This document shows, piece by piece, positions 8,944-15,793 of a stretch of 64,000 nt of DNA; within the stretch, counting starts at the first letter, position 1; every line of letters begins with the position of its first letter. Made by a program: the position numbers and the translations under genes. The stretch lies in NCBI RefSeq assembly GCF_000219725.1, contig NC_015732.1:2982972-3046971 (forward strand). Reading direction: 5' to 3'. Under the pieces are notes generated by a model. That model did no database searches and was not told the origin of the DNA. It worked only from the letters and a program-made list of their open reading frames with translations. Source of the DNA: Gracilinema caldarium DSM 7334. Its GTDB lineage: Bacteria > Spirochaetota > Spirochaetia > Treponematales > Breznakiellaceae.

Positions 8944-8971
8944 AGTATATACCAAAATGGAGATTTAGCAA
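8944..8971 (-). promoter_or_regulatory. Candidate promoter of buk-ptb-vorDABC, near-leaderless
   Basis: Read on the minus strand, TTGCTA (8971-8966) and TATACT (8949-8944) are 16 bases apart, and the buk ATG at 8934 follows 9 bases later. This would start the mRNA within a few bases of the ATG. A second perfect TATAAT on the same strand (9011-9006), without a good -35, could instead give a leader of about 60 bases. Confidence 0.4.
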
Positions 8972-9000
8972 GAAAAATGTTGATTTTGCACAGATAAATC

Positions 9001-9028
9001 TTGATATTATAAAGAGAAGCAGTATACT
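9001..9028 (+). promoter_or_regulatory. Candidate promoter for the metallo-hydrolase gene
   Basis: TTGATA (9001-9006) and TATACT (9023-9028) are separated by 16 bases, ahead of the gene at 9056. An AGGA lies at 9037-9040, somewhat far from the ATG. The region is shared with the divergent buk promoter. Confidence 0.4.
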
Positions 9029-9055
9029 CATACTAAAGGAGCTTTAGCGACAATA

Positions 9056-10000
9056 ATGAACCAGACAGGATTTTCTCTCCGATTCCTTGGCCAAAATTCG
9101 TTTATCCTTACCGATGCCAGGGGATTTTCCGTCGCCATAGACCCCTACCTGAGCGACTGGTGTGCCACCCGTGGTACCAGCACCCAACCAACTGCCAAAA
9201 GCAGGCTCTTTCCGCCTGCCATAAGACCGGAAGAACTGGATGTGGACCTGGTCCTGTTAACCCATTCCCACTGTGACCATGCGGATCTAGAAACCCTGAA
9301 GGCCCTCGCCCCTAAACGGCATATCCGTATTGCAGGGCCCCGGGATGCGCTCAAGATTGCCGAAAAGGCAGGAATATCAGCGGAACGGATCAGGCTCATC
9401 CACCCGGGGGAAGAAATAACTTTTCATAGTAAACCGGGCGTACTTGCCGCGGCAGAGCAGATCCGCAGCGGCAGCGGCGAACGGGGTTTACGGGTTAAAG
9501 CAACCTTTGCATTGCCTACCGATGGTTCAGATCTGAACCATGTGGGATACCTTCTGCAATTCAGCGATGGCAGTACCTTCTGGAATACGGGGGACACCGC
9601 CTGGTGCGATATTCTCCCAGTACTGGCGGCAGGAGAAGTGGTAAAAACAATACAGGCTTGGAGAGCTGAAAACACAGAGGAAAGCCCGGGTGAACCTGGC
9701 ACATCGGAGATCCCGAGCTCCCCTGAGAGCCCAGCCGGCCCTGACGTTATGGCGGTCTGCATCAATGCGGGGTACGGGAACCTCTCCCATTGGGATGCGA
9801 GCAGACTCGCCGGAGCGGCCCATGCTCGCTATGTGCTCCCCGCCCACTGGGACCTTTTTCCCCATAATTCACTGAACCCCGAGCCCTTTAGAACATCCCT
9901 CGAAAAGAATGCTCCCGGATCCATCTATTTTCTTATGGAGCGGGACCGGGAATATAGGTTCAATGAAGGCCAACTGCAACCCGCTCAGGAGAACCTCTAA
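9056..10000 (+). CDS. Metallo-beta-lactamase-fold hydrolase, UlaG-like
   Basis: A 314-residue cytosolic metal-dependent hydrolase. The zinc-binding motif is LTHSHCDHAD (HxHxDH) near residue 68. A later Asp occurs in NTGDTAWCD, and a His in LPAHWD near residue 264. The overall form resembles the L-ascorbate-6-phosphate lactonase (UlaG) branch of COG2220, but the substrate is unknown and no sugar genes are nearby. Residues about 202-228 are an insertion rich in Glu, Pro, Gly and Ser between core strands, likely a disordered loop. It stands alone between two minus-strand genes. Confidence 0.8.
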   Translation: MNQTGFSLRFLGQNSFILTDARGFSVAIDPYLSDWCATRGTSTQPTAKSRLFPPAIRPEELDVDLVLLTHSHCDHADLETLKALAPKRHIRIAGPRDALKIAEKAGISAERIRLIHPGEEITFHSKPGVLAAAEQIRSGSGERGLRVKATFALPTDGSDLNHVGYLLQFSDGSTFWNTGDTAWCDILPVLAAGEVVKTIQAWRAENTEESPGEPGTSEIPSSPESPAGPDVMAVCINAGYGNLSHWDASRLAGAAHARYVLPAHWDLFPHNSLNPEPFRTSLEKNAPGSIYFLMERDREYRFNEGQLQPAQENL

Positions 10001-10005
10001 AAGTC

Positions 10006-10896
10006 TTACGATTTATTGCTCATTCTATCGCTCAGGGTCCCCACATACTTACGGACAAAACCACAGGGTCGGTAGGTCATCTTGGCCTGCCGGAGCCCCT
10101 CATCACCCAGATCCTGTTCCCGGTTTATATAGAGGAAATGTTTTGGAAGGGATGATGCGAAGGCCTGATTGATAAACTGGTAAATTCCCTTGTAGATCTC
10201 AAGCCCCTTTTCAAAATGAACCGCAAACATGCGCCCCTTGGCCACACTTTCTCCAAGGCACCAGCCTGCTGGTTTGTTGTCCACATAGTACATGGCACCC
10301 TTAAGCCCCAGATATTCAAACCTTTCCAGAGCTTCTTTTGCGGCCACATAGTCACCTTCGATATTTTTTTCCTTACACCATTCATCCAGTACATAGAGGG
10401 CCTGAGGTACCAGTTCAGCGGTGAGGGGACGTTCTTCATAGGTATAGGAATTGATAAAGGCATTCACGAGGTTTCGTTTCTTGTGATATTTCTTGCCCGA
10501 CAGCTCCGCCAGGTCAGTTCTCAGATACAGGTAGTCAAAATTATCCCGATCTTCCCGGGTTTCTATGCCCCAATCTTTCAGGTTTATACAGTTGGAACAG
10601 ACCACCGAGTCGGAAAGATTTTTCCAGTAATCATGATGGGCAAAGAGGTCCTCTATAACATCCCTGGATGGAATGGAACAGGGAGTCATAAAGAACTTTT
10701 TTCCATCCCGTTCGCCGGAAATAATGATCGTATTATCATCATGAGAGAGTTGATACTGATACCGGTGCCGAAAGAGGTATAAATTGGAAAAGGTAAATTC
10801 CGAAACTCCGTCGGCGGTCATATTCAGCCGGGGATATAAATCTTCTTTCAGTTCAAGTCCTATGGGAATGAATTCGGGATATTTTGGTATTCTCAT
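10006..10896 (-). CDS. DUF2156 (GNAT-like, LPG-synthase C-terminal type) protein
   Basis: The 296-residue protein matches the DUF2156 pattern: FTFSNLYLFRHRYQYQLS near the start, then YLYLRTDLAELSGKKYHKKRNLVNAF, the central YLGLKGAMYYVDNKPAGWCLGE, and the C-terminal YINREQDLGDEGLRQAKMTYRP. The family has a double GNAT acyltransferase fold related to the aminoacyl transfer domain of lysyl-phosphatidylglycerol synthase. The reaction here is not known. No membrane segments are seen. It is divergent from peptidase T. Confidence 0.78.
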   Translation of the reverse strand: MRIPKYPEFIPIGLELKEDLYPRLNMTADGVSEFTFSNLYLFRHRYQYQLSHDDNTIIISGERDGKKFFMTPCSIPSRDVIEDLFAHHDYWKNLSDSVVCSNCINLKDWGIETREDRDNFDYLYLRTDLAELSGKKYHKKRNLVNAFINSYTYEERPLTAELVPQALYVLDEWCKEKNIEGDYVAAKEALERFEYLGLKGAMYYVDNKPAGWCLGESVAKGRMFAVHFEKGLEIYKGIYQFINQAFASSLPKHFLYINREQDLGDEGLRQAKMTYRPCGFVRKYVGTLSDRMSNKS

Positions 10897-10994
10897 TATA
10901 GATAATAATATACAGATTGATAAACTGAAAGGGCAAGCGGATTCTGCATCTGCCGGGTCTTTACCTTACAGCCCATATTACGCATAGTATAGAT

Positions 10995-12263
10995 ATGAGT
11001 ACGTTTGCACAACGATTAGCGGATACCGACATGGTAGACCGCCTGCTCCCCCGGTTCACCCGGTATGTCCAGGTATGGACCACCAGTGACCGACATATTG
11101 CGGAAACCCCTTCCACCCCGGGCCAGTGGGATCTGGCGAAAATGCTTGTGGATGAGCTTAAGGGGCTTGGTATAGAACAGGTTGAACTCACCGATCATTG
11201 CTATGTGATTGCTCGGCTCCCCGCTACACCGGGCTATGAACTGGCACCCACCATCGGTTTTATGGCCCATATAGATACCGCCAGCGATGTAAGCGGCAAG
11301 GACGTTCATCCCATCATTACCAAAAGCTATGATGGTTCGGTCATTCCCCTCAAGGATGGTATACAACTGGATCCCGCGCAGGACGAAGCCCTGGCCAAAC
11401 GAATTGGGGACACGATTATCCACACCGATGGAACCACCCTCCTTGGGGCCGATGACAAGGCTGGTATAGCAGAAATCATGGCGGTGATCGACTACCTCCA
11501 GAGCCATACAGACATTGTCCATGGTCCCCTGGAAATCGTCTTTTCCCCCGATGAAGAAACCGGCAAGGGCCTGCCTGAGTTCCCCCTCTCACAATTTAAA
11601 GCAAAGGCCTTTTACACCCTCGATGGCGGGCCAGCAGGAGAACTGGAAGCAGAGTGCTTTACCGCCTATAAGATCGATGTGCTCTGTCATGGTAAGGCTA
11701 TTCATATCGGGCAGGCCCGGGGAAAGCTCGCCAACGCCACCATGATGGCCGCTATCTATGCGACCATGCTCCCCCGTTCAGAAAGCCCTGAGGCTACCGA
11801 CGGCTACTATGGCTATTACTGCCCCATTGAAATTAAAGGGGATCTCGAAGAGGCTTCACTGGAAATCTACATCCGCGACTTTGACCAAAAGGAAATAGAG
11901 CGGCGGCTTGCGGCATTAGAGCTTTTTGGTAAAACCGTTGAGGCCCTCTTTCCTGGCGGAAGGGTCGAAGTAAAACCCCAGCTTCAGTACATCAATATGA
12001 AAGAAAAGATTGATGAACACCCCAAAGTTCTTGAGCTGTTAGAAAAGGCTGCGGAACGGGCAGGGGTACAGGCCTACCTGAAACCAATCCGGGGCGGCAC
12101 CGACGGTTCCCGGCTTACCCAGATGGGCATTCCAACCCCCAATGTGTATACCGGCGGACACAACTACCACAGCAGAACCGAATGGGCATCCCTTTCAGAT
12201 ATGGTGGCCGCGGCAAGAACCGTACTGGAACTGGTTCAGCTCTGGGCTCACGAGAAAACCTGA
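10995..12263 (+). CDS. pepT: Peptidase T (tripeptide aminopeptidase)
   Basis: A 422-residue M20-family dizinc aminopeptidase that releases the N-terminal residue from tripeptides in the cytosol. Metal and catalytic residues are visible in FMAHIDTASDVSG (His, Asp), LLGADDKAG (Asp), FSPDEETGKG (Glu pair), YTLDGGPAGELE (Asp) and HNYHSRTEW (His). RGGTDGSRL is the usual substrate-side loop. Length and motif order match PepT. Peptide breakdown would feed amino acids to the fermentation operon at 4-9 kb. No clear ribosome site precedes the ATG, and a TAGTAT box ends 4 bases before it. Confidence 0.95.
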   Translation: MSTFAQRLADTDMVDRLLPRFTRYVQVWTTSDRHIAETPSTPGQWDLAKMLVDELKGLGIEQVELTDHCYVIARLPATPGYELAPTIGFMAHIDTASDVSGKDVHPIITKSYDGSVIPLKDGIQLDPAQDEALAKRIGDTIIHTDGTTLLGADDKAGIAEIMAVIDYLQSHTDIVHGPLEIVFSPDEETGKGLPEFPLSQFKAKAFYTLDGGPAGELEAECFTAYKIDVLCHGKAIHIGQARGKLANATMMAAIYATMLPRSESPEATDGYYGYYCPIEIKGDLEEASLEIYIRDFDQKEIERRLAALELFGKTVEALFPGGRVEVKPQLQYINMKEKIDEHPKVLELLEKAAERAGVQAYLKPIRGGTDGSRLTQMGIPTPNVYTGGHNYHSRTEWASLSDMVAAARTVLELVQLWAHEKT

Positions 12264-12265
12264 AA

Positions 12266-13549
12266 ATGAAGCACCAGGCTCCCGACCTGACGGTCTGGGA
12301 ACAACGGCTGATACACCAGTGGCGTGCCTTATCTCCGGACCGGCGCGTCCCGAACCGAAGCGGCCCGGCAGGTTCCGCAGGGGCCTCGCTCCGGCATACC
12401 CCATCCGGCGCACCGAGATCCAGGGGGCAGCACTTCCCGGACAGTTCCGCACTGCCCCCGGACAGGCTTACCCCGGCTGAATTAGATCGGGCTGCGGCGG
12501 ACCTTCTGACACTCCAGCGGGGGCTTACGGGAGAACGGCACCTTATCGGTTCCGTTTATATGGATGAATCCCGCAGGCTTGGGGCATACCTGCTTTTTTA
12601 CTGGTTTACCTCCTATGCACAGACCTGGGGCATGCTCGACATGGCCTTGAGCGCAAGGAGAGCTCTACATAATGGTTCTGGGGCTGCCCCGTTCCGTATC
12701 CTCGACCTCGGCTCCGGGCCGGCCCCCTGCGGCTTAGCCGCCGCCGATTGGTTGAGAGCGGCTTTTCATGTCAGCGAAATTGAACTCACCGCCTGCGACC
12801 AGAGCACCCTGGCCCTCCGCCTTGCGGGGGAGCTCGCCCAATCGGCGGGGGTCACCCTTCGCAGGGTGGCCCCCTGGCGGGCCGGCCCGGACACCATTCC
12901 AGCGGATACCTATAACTGTATTGTGATGGGACACCTTCTCAATGAACTCTGGAAGGATGAGCCGGACAGGCTTGAACAACGAACCGCCTTTCTAGAAGCA
13001 TTGGGGAACCGGCTGGAAGCAGGGGGTATCCTTGTCATTCTTGAGCCCGCACTGCTGGGTACCGGACGGGACCTGCTGGTCTTGCGGGACCGGCTTGTGA
13101 GATCCGGCTGGCACATCCTGGCTCCCTGTTTTACCCAGGGCCCCTGCCCCGCGGCGGCCCAGCCTAACCAGACCTGCCATAGCGATTTTGCATGGAAACC
13201 GCCCCGGATAGTCCGGGAACTGGAACGAAGGACCGGTCTCGACAAGGACCTGATTAAAACCACAGCCCTCGTACTGAGCCGCTCAATGAGCCGGCCCGTT
13301 GCAGTGGAAACGATTGATAGGCTGTACCGGGTTGTTTCGGAGCCGATGCTCAATAAGGCGGGGAGAACCCGGCTTATTCTCTGCGGCAAGGAGGGCCGGA
13401 TCCCCCTGTCTACCCGGCTCGGCGAGGGGTTCCCCGCAGAAAAGGTTTTCAAACAGCTCCGCCGTTCCGATGCCATTTTCTTGCACCAACCGGAACAGCG
13501 GGAAACCGGCCTCGCCCTGGGACCTGAAACCAGGATTACCCGTTTATAA
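12266..13549 (+). CDS. Rsm22-like small-ribosomal-subunit methyltransferase
   Basis: This is about 427 residues from ATG 12266, right after the pepT stop; a longer in-frame start at 12182 would overlap pepT and is less likely. The middle has an S-adenosylmethionine-binding fold with ILDLGSGPAPCGLAA and the later NCIVMGHLLNEL. The C-terminal part carries the Cys-rich stretch CFTQGPCPAAAQPNQTC followed by HSDFAWKPP, as in the Rsm22 family, where Cys residues bind an Fe-S cluster or zinc. Residues about 20-70 form a Pro/Arg/Ser-rich insertion. Bacterial members are poorly characterised; mitochondrial Rsm22 is a ribosome assembly factor. Confidence 0.8.
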   Translation: MKHQAPDLTVWEQRLIHQWRALSPDRRVPNRSGPAGSAGASLRHTPSGAPRSRGQHFPDSSALPPDRLTPAELDRAAADLLTLQRGLTGERHLIGSVYMDESRRLGAYLLFYWFTSYAQTWGMLDMALSARRALHNGSGAAPFRILDLGSGPAPCGLAAADWLRAAFHVSEIELTACDQSTLALRLAGELAQSAGVTLRRVAPWRAGPDTIPADTYNCIVMGHLLNELWKDEPDRLEQRTAFLEALGNRLEAGGILVILEPALLGTGRDLLVLRDRLVRSGWHILAPCFTQGPCPAAAQPNQTCHSDFAWKPPRIVRELERRTGLDKDLIKTTALVLSRSMSRPVAVETIDRLYRVVSEPMLNKAGRTRLILCGKEGRIPLSTRLGEGFPAEKVFKQLRRSDAIFLHQPEQRETGLALGPETRITRL

Positions 13550-13631
13550 TCACCAGCGCAACAATGTACAAAACAAGACAAAAGGCGCCATACAATAACA
13601 GCAGGCGATTGCTTAATTTTTTAACCTTCAT
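13536..13631 (-). CDS. Unannotated 31-residue single-pass membrane protein
   Basis: A short reading frame that normal length cut-offs miss. ATG at 13631 overlaps the GntR stop codon (ATGA), and a strong ribosome site (GAGGAG) lies 7 bases upstream inside the GntR gene. The product starts MKVKKLSNR, continues as one hydrophobic segment of about 20 residues (LLLLYGAFCLVLYIVALVII) and ends NG. The positive N-terminus predicts an N-in orientation. The last codons overlap the 3' end of the convergent Rsm22-like gene by 14 bases. Position suggests a small partner of the GntR-controlled ABC exporter, for example in the transporter complex or in stress sensing. This is inference. Confidence 0.65.
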   Translation of the reverse strand: MKVKKLSNRLLLLYGAFCLVLYIVALVIING

Positions 13632-14002
13632 GGTTCACTCCTCATATGGATAAAAGATTCCCAACGGGGTAAGAGTTCATCAAACTGAATTTCGAGACTC
13701 CGCATCATCCCAAACACCCGCGGGAGTTCTTCAGAAAAAAATCGTTCCCGTCTCAAATTTCGTATATGTTCAGCCGCACCGGGAGCAACAAAATAACCGG
13801 AGCCCCGTTCTGCATAGGCAAGCTTCATATCCGCCAGATATTGAAGCGCCCGGGCAGCGGTATTCGGATTCACCTCCAGGGAGGATGCGAGCTCCCGGGC
13901 TGAAGGAAGCCGTCCCGATTCGGTAAATGCACCGGAGAGGATTCGATCTTCCAGCAATTGGGCAATCTGCTCAAAGATGGGCCGGTCATCATTGAACTTC
14001 AT
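13628..14002 (-). CDS. GntR-family regulator, YtrA type
   Basis: A 124-residue regulator: an N-terminal winged helix (RPIFEQIAQLLEDRILSG, then GRLPSARELASSLEVNPNTAARALQYL) with a short C-terminal helical segment typical of the YtrA subfamily, which lacks a large ligand domain. ATG 14002 is chosen because AGGAGG lies 8 bases upstream; longer in-frame starts run into the permease gene. It overlaps the permease 3' end by 14 bases and is third in the ABC operon. The perfect 26-bp palindrome at the operon promoter is its likely operator, giving autorepression. In known YtrA-type systems such operons respond to cell-wall antibiotics. Confidence 0.9.
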   Translation of the reverse strand: MKFNDDRPIFEQIAQLLEDRILSGAFTESGRLPSARELASSLEVNPNTAARALQYLADMKLAYAERGSGYFVAPGAAEHIRNLRRERFFSEELPRVFGMMRSLEIQFDELLPRWESFIHMRSEP

Positions 14003-14786
14003 CCCGGGCCTCCTTTTCACGGACCAGAGCATAACCGTATCCCATGGTAAATAACGCGGTACCAATCTGAAACACCCGAACTAGGTACCAAAAAGACTGA
14101 TTTCTGCTTTCATATTCCGATAAATCAAGTTCTTTATGAACAATCACAGATTGAGCGGCATTGGGCTGAAATAATGCTGTTTGGACCCACGGATCTTTCA
14201 ATAATATACCCAGTAGTAGCAGAAAAGAAGCGAGCAGTATAAAGCCGAACGTGATCGCTGCGGTCTTCCCAATGGCAAATTTTCTGAACCGGGCTGAGCC
14301 GGCCAATGAGAGAAGTACCAAAAAGGCATAATCGAAGTAGTACCTGATAATAACCGGTGCAACAGGATTATAAACCCAGAATCGACCAGTTCTCATAAGG
14401 GTTGCAACACCACTGATTAACAGAGTCTCCAGAACCACAAGGAGGGAAGCAATCACTGGATATACCACAAGATAGGTAACGAGGGCGGCGATATATTTCT
14501 CAGCGCTGCTTGCAGGAAGGAGGATCCACTCGGTACCAGCCTTTCCATCATGCATTTTGGAAAATGCGATCCCCGCAAGCAACATTCCACCACCAGCAAT
14601 GAGCATGCCCCAACTTTCTGTTGACCCGGGATTATAATTATCCGTAAAGAATAGCAAAAGCAAATTGAGTGCAAGGAAAGCCCCTGCCACAATCAATACC
14701 GATGCACTATCATCGAGTATCCTGTTGCGGACGAGATAGTATAATCGACGAAAAGAAAAGGTTGTACGGATCGATGTTGTGTTCAT
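13989..14786 (-). CDS. ABC transporter permease (YtrC/ABC-2 like)
   Basis: A 265-residue membrane protein with about six hydrophobic segments, for example ASVLIVAGAFLALNLLLLFF, SWGMLIAGGGMLLAGIAF, IAALVTYLVVYPVIASLLVV and a late AITFGFILLASFLLLLGILL. ATG 14786 is used: AAGGAG lies upstream and the ATPase stop is 2 bases away. The longer open frame starting at 14945 lies inside the ATPase gene. It probably forms a homodimer with the ATPase as an exporter or a peptide-sensing transporter. The substrate is unknown. GntR context points to envelope stress or bacteriocin/antibiotic defence. Confidence 0.82.
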   Translation of the reverse strand: MNTTSIRTTFSFRRLYYLVRNRILDDSASVLIVAGAFLALNLLLLFFTDNYNPGSTESWGMLIAGGGMLLAGIAFSKMHDGKAGTEWILLPASSAEKYIAALVTYLVVYPVIASLLVVLETLLISGVATLMRTGRFWVYNPVAPVIIRYYFDYAFLVLLSLAGSARFRKFAIGKTAAITFGFILLASFLLLLGILLKDPWVQTALFQPNAAQSVIVHKELDLSEYESRNQSFWYLVRVFQIGTALFTMGYGYALVREKEARDEVQ

Positions 14787-14787
14787 A

Positions 14788-15639
14788 TCAGTGGGTCTCC
14801 TTTGTCTGACTGGGCTGTGAGGAATAGAGAGCTTGTTTAAAAACTTCGGGATTTTGAATGGCAGCAGTAAACAGCATTTCCAGATCCGCACCGGCTCCGG
14901 GCTCTGCAAGCAAGGCCTGATAACCCAGAGCATCCTTTTCTGCATATATTACAGACAGCCCATTGAGTGAATCAGTTCGTCGCAGAGAAAATTGTTCGGT
15001 TATGACCGAGGCTGAGAAATTACAGAGCAGTTCTCCCTCATGAATAATCAGGATGGGATCCAACACCGTTTCCAGATCCCGGGCTTGATGGGTTGATATG
15101 ATAAACATTTTATCTTGAAGATCCACCAGCGACAGGGATCGGCGAAACTGAGCCTTTGAAGGTATATCTAATCCATTGGTGGGCTCATCGAGCAAAATAA
15201 GCCGGCTGCCACTGGCCATAGCCTGTGCCAGGGCACATTTCTTCCGTTGACCATAGGACATCCGGGAAATCAATTTAGTTCTATCTACCTTAAACTCTTC
15301 GAGAAGCGTAAAAAACAAATCCCGGTTCAAGTTAGGTCTAAAAACTCCATATCGATTGAGCCATGACTCTGGTGTAAGGGCAGGACCCCAGGGGTCTTCC
15401 GGTACAAAATAGATATCCGCGAGGACCTCTGGATTCCGCTGCAGGGTGGATTTCCCATACAGGGTAATGTCACCGCTTTGCGGATACAGTGCTCCAGCGA
15501 TGAGCTTTAACAGACTGGTCTTACCGGCACCATTGAGGCCCAGGAGCCCAACAATCTGACCTGGTTCTACAGATAAGCTCAGGTTCGTAAATAGACGTTG
15601 CTTGTTGTATCCAAATTCTATATTGCTGACATCAAGCAT
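14788..15639 (-). CDS. ABC transporter ATP-binding protein
   Basis: A 283-residue nucleotide-binding subunit with Walker A GLNGAGKTSLLKLIAG, signature MSYGQRKKCALAQAMA (SYGQR in place of the canonical SGGQ), Walker B RLILLDEPTNGLD and switch His in ISTHQARD. ATG 15639 has GGAGG five bases upstream; an upstream ATG at 15669 falls inside the operator palindrome and is rejected. It is the first gene of the operon ATPase-permease-GntR-small protein. The tail after residue 210 is longer than in minimal ATPases and may contact the permease. Confidence 0.92.
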   Translation of the reverse strand: MLDVSNIEFGYNKQRLFTNLSLSVEPGQIVGLLGLNGAGKTSLLKLIAGALYPQSGDITLYGKSTLQRNPEVLADIYFVPEDPWGPALTPESWLNRYGVFRPNLNRDLFFTLLEEFKVDRTKLISRMSYGQRKKCALAQAMASGSRLILLDEPTNGLDIPSKAQFRRSLSLVDLQDKMFIISTHQARDLETVLDPILIIHEGELLCNFSASVITEQFSLRRTDSLNGLSVIYAEKDALGYQALLAEPGAGADLEMLFTAAIQNPEVFKQALYSSQPSQTKETH

Positions 15640-15652
15640 ATAACCTCCTACA

Positions 15653-15678
15653 TAGTGTACTATGTACATAGTACACTA
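15653..15678. promoter_or_regulatory. Perfect 26-bp palindromic operator for the GntR regulator
   Basis: Positions 15653-15678 read identically on both strands (half-site TAGTGTACTATGT). The dyad contains AGTGTA and TACACT separated by 12 bases, similar to half-sites described for YtrA-type GntR repressors. It overlaps the -10 box of the ABC operon and lies 14 bases before the ATPase start codon, ideal for repression. The regulator is encoded in the same operon. Confidence 0.85.
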
Positions 15679-15701
15679 CTACACAAATACAACTATGTCA
15701 A
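15673..15701 (-). promoter_or_regulatory. Promoter of the GntR/ABC operon
   Basis: Read on the minus strand, a perfect TTGACA (15701-15696), a 17-base spacer and TAGTGT (15678-15673) form a sigma-70-type promoter. The -10 box is the first six bases of the operator palindrome, so repressor binding would block it. Confidence 0.65.
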
Positions 15702-15706
15702 GGCCA

Positions 15707-15736
15707 CCTCTAAAAACTCGGTTAGATTTTTAGAGG
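15707..15736. repeat. 10-bp perfect inverted repeat upstream of the ABC operon promoter
   Basis: CCTCTAAAAA (15707-15716) pairs with TTTTTAGAGG (15727-15736) across a 10-base loop. It sits just upstream of the -35 box and downstream of the cyclase gene. It may end cyclase transcription (the stem arm itself is A/T-rich, but no separate T-tract follows) or be a second regulatory site. A smaller pair AAATCC/GGATTT lies at 15746-15762. Confidence 0.45.
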
Positions 15737-15793
15737 CGCCTAAAGAAATCCCTATAGGATTTGGAGAGAATTCTGAGGTCTTTAAAGGGGTCC

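Noticed and set aside
8935-9055. Riboswitch or long leader before buk
   Set aside because: No conserved aptamer blocks are seen, and divergent promoters fill most of the space.
12182-12265. Longer N-terminus for the Rsm22-like protein starting inside pepT
   Set aside because: It would overlap pepT by 82 bases with no ribosome site, and the extra residues do not look like the family; ATG 12266 right after the pepT stop is simpler.
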